Source: Viridibacillus soli
GTDB lineage: Bacteria > Bacillota > Bacilli > Bacillales_A > Planococcaceae
NCBI RefSeq assembly: GCF_016612995.1
Contig: NZ_JAEOAH010000001.1
Span: 310,001 to 374,000, forward strand
Reading direction: 5' to 3'
Length of the DNA stretch: 64,000 nucleotides
Numbering within the stretch: the first letter of the stretch is position 1; the number at the start of each line of letters is the position of its first letter. The notes below the pieces were generated by a model, which searched no databases, was not told where the DNA came from, and worked only from the letters and a program-made list of their open reading frames with translations. This document shows, in pieces, positions 63,292 to 64,000 of the stretch. The translations under genes and the position numbers were made by a program.

Positions 63292-63566
63292 ATCAATTCC
63301 CCCGTTATTCAAACTAAAACTCAGAATTAACTTACTTCGATAAATGACCAAATGAATAAATAGAAAAGTGCTTTTTGAAATAGATTCGCTAAAGGAAATA
63401 ATACTCTTTCTTAAATCTAATCTGCCACGTTTGTTGACGAAGGTACATTTAAAATTAAATAACTTTATTAGTTTTTAAACGACTTTATTGTAAATGAAAC
63501 AACTTTATTGTCAATCAACATTTGTGTCTAATGCGACATAAAAAGAATGGGATTTTCATATCTCTT
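63292..63566. other. Intergenic region without a recognised gene
   Basis: 275 bp upstream of the hydrolase remnant, AT-rich. Near 63473-63520 a short motif is repeated (AACGACTTTATTGTAAATG, AACAACTTTATTGTCAATC), perhaps a regulator site. No coding frame or RNA gene is supported. Confidence 0.4.
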
Positions 63567-63597
63567 GTTAAACTAAACTGCCCCGTTAGTTGAAGAA
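63567..63597 (-). repeat. TTCAACTAA repeat family, partial copy J
   Basis: GTTAAACTAAACTGCCCCG followed by TTAGTTGAAGAAA. One hairpin unit, immediately after the gene at 63607. Confidence 0.68.
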
Positions 63598-63606
63598 ACT
63601 GACTTA

Positions 63607-64000
63607 TTATTTAGTATTATCTATGAAAGATAAATCTAATGCCTTTTTGAGCTCATCAGGATTTTTTGAGCCTATTATAACAATTTCTCCTGAAGCTAAC
63701 CTTAATTCGACACCCTCGCTTCCTGCAATATTATAAAGGCGTTCTCCATTTAGATTAATACGAATCCCCCAACCTCCAAACCGTTTTAACGAACTAAAAG
63801 AAACACTTTTATAATCCCGAATACTTTGATAACGAAAGTCTCGGTATTCAAAATGGAAGGGGACAAATTTTATATACACCCCATCTCCACGTACTTCAGT
63901 TATCATCTTAACTTGGAACGCTAACAAGGGTATCATCAAACCGAACAAAACCCAAACTATTACCAACCCAATATCCGACATCGGTTTGTCTCCGAATTGA
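63607..64000 (-). CDS. DUF6141-like membrane protein (5' part outside window)
   Basis: 131 visible codons, with no stop before the window edge. The hydrophobic stretch IVWVLFGLMIPLLAFQVKMI is followed by a soluble domain (VKMITEVRGDGVYIKFVPFH, KRFGGWGIRINLNGERLYN, VELRLASGEIVIIGSKNPDE) with the GGWGIR and IGSKNPDEL motifs of DUF6141 proteins. Members of that family normally begin with about 40 more residues and another membrane helix. The codons upstream of the internal ATG at 63981 (QFGDKP) stay open and resemble that region. The real start is therefore probably beyond 64000. Function unknown. Confidence 0.6.
   Translation of the reverse strand, partial: QFGDKPMSDIGLVIVWVLFGLMIPLLAFQVKMITEVRGDGVYIKFVPFHFEYRDFRYQSIRDYKSVSFSSLKRFGGWGIRINLNGERLYNIAGSEGVELRLASGEIVIIGSKNPDELKKALDLSFIDNTK

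Noticed and set aside
52421-63597. CRISPR array
   Set aside because: The TTCAACTAA repeats are spread over 15 kb at uneven distances, differ from each other, and have genes between them. There are no regular spacers and no cas genes.
44000-64000. Intact insertion sequence or integrase
   Set aside because: No transposase, recombinase or resolvase frame is visible on either strand, so a mobile island with its own mobility gene cannot be supported from this window.

Overview
The window is low-GC chromosomal DNA from an endospore-forming member of the Bacillales. The gene order is close to the Bacillus subtilis gapB-rpsD segment. The extra MaoC-like gene between mdh and phoP, and the general look of the proteins, suggest a Lysinibacillus/Solibacillus/Planococcaceae-type genome; that placement is inference. 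Spore-forming ability is supported by an alpha/beta-type SASP gene (35.1 kb) and a 35-aa YjcZ-type protein (54.4 kb).

Core block, 1-44 kb. In order: gapB (partial), coaE-mutM-polA, phoPR with a MaoC-like gene upstream, the TCA-cycle set citZ-icd-mdh, a YtvI-like permease converging on fxsA, pfkA-pyk, accDA with a FadR-type regulator, dnaE, nrnA, ytpI, ytoI, ytkL, an M24 peptidase, ald, a universal stress protein, ytxK, tpx, an RDD protein, sppA, rarD, an acyl-CoA synthetase, a SASP gene, thiI with its cysteine desulfurase, ezrA, a PHP histidinol phosphatase, a GAF-type fRMsr, a GGDEF protein and rpsD. Most genes lie on the minus strand and all appear intact. Several carry readable regulation: CcpN-type boxes at gapB, an exact TGGT-N3-ACCA operator at the accDA promoter, a tandem leader repeat before ald, promoters for citZ and rpsD, and many factor-independent terminators. 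Two copies of a GC-rich, strongly self-complementary element of about 120 bp lie just after the pyk stop codon and upstream of the M24 peptidase gene.

Accessory block, 44-64 kb. Downstream of rpsD the window becomes a mosaic of secreted or lipid-anchored proteins, an ECF sigma/anti-sigma pair, a signal peptidase I, a class C beta-lactamase-like serine hydrolase, a NodB deacetylase, alpha/beta hydrolases and many broken genes. The broken genes include a phage tail/amidase deletion remnant, an M23 peptidase, a CPBP protease and frameshifted small genes. From 48.5 to 63.6 kb it holds about twelve copies of an interspersed repeat. Its arms are TTCAACTAA and TTAGTTGAA, all copies have the same orientation, and several enclose a terminator for the adjacent minus-strand gene. 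A second, smaller repeat with an ACGGT-ACCGT hairpin occurs three times at 46.8-48.4 kb. I see no rRNA, tRNA, CRISPR array or intact transposase.

The first 44 kb is a conserved housekeeping region covering central carbon metabolism, fatty-acid synthesis entry, DNA replication and repair, phosphate signalling and thiolation. The last 20 kb is a decaying, repeat-rich accessory region. The most unusual features are the terminator-bearing repeat family, the GC-rich structured element, and a secreted-protein gene whose ribosome-binding site is locked in a perfect hairpin.
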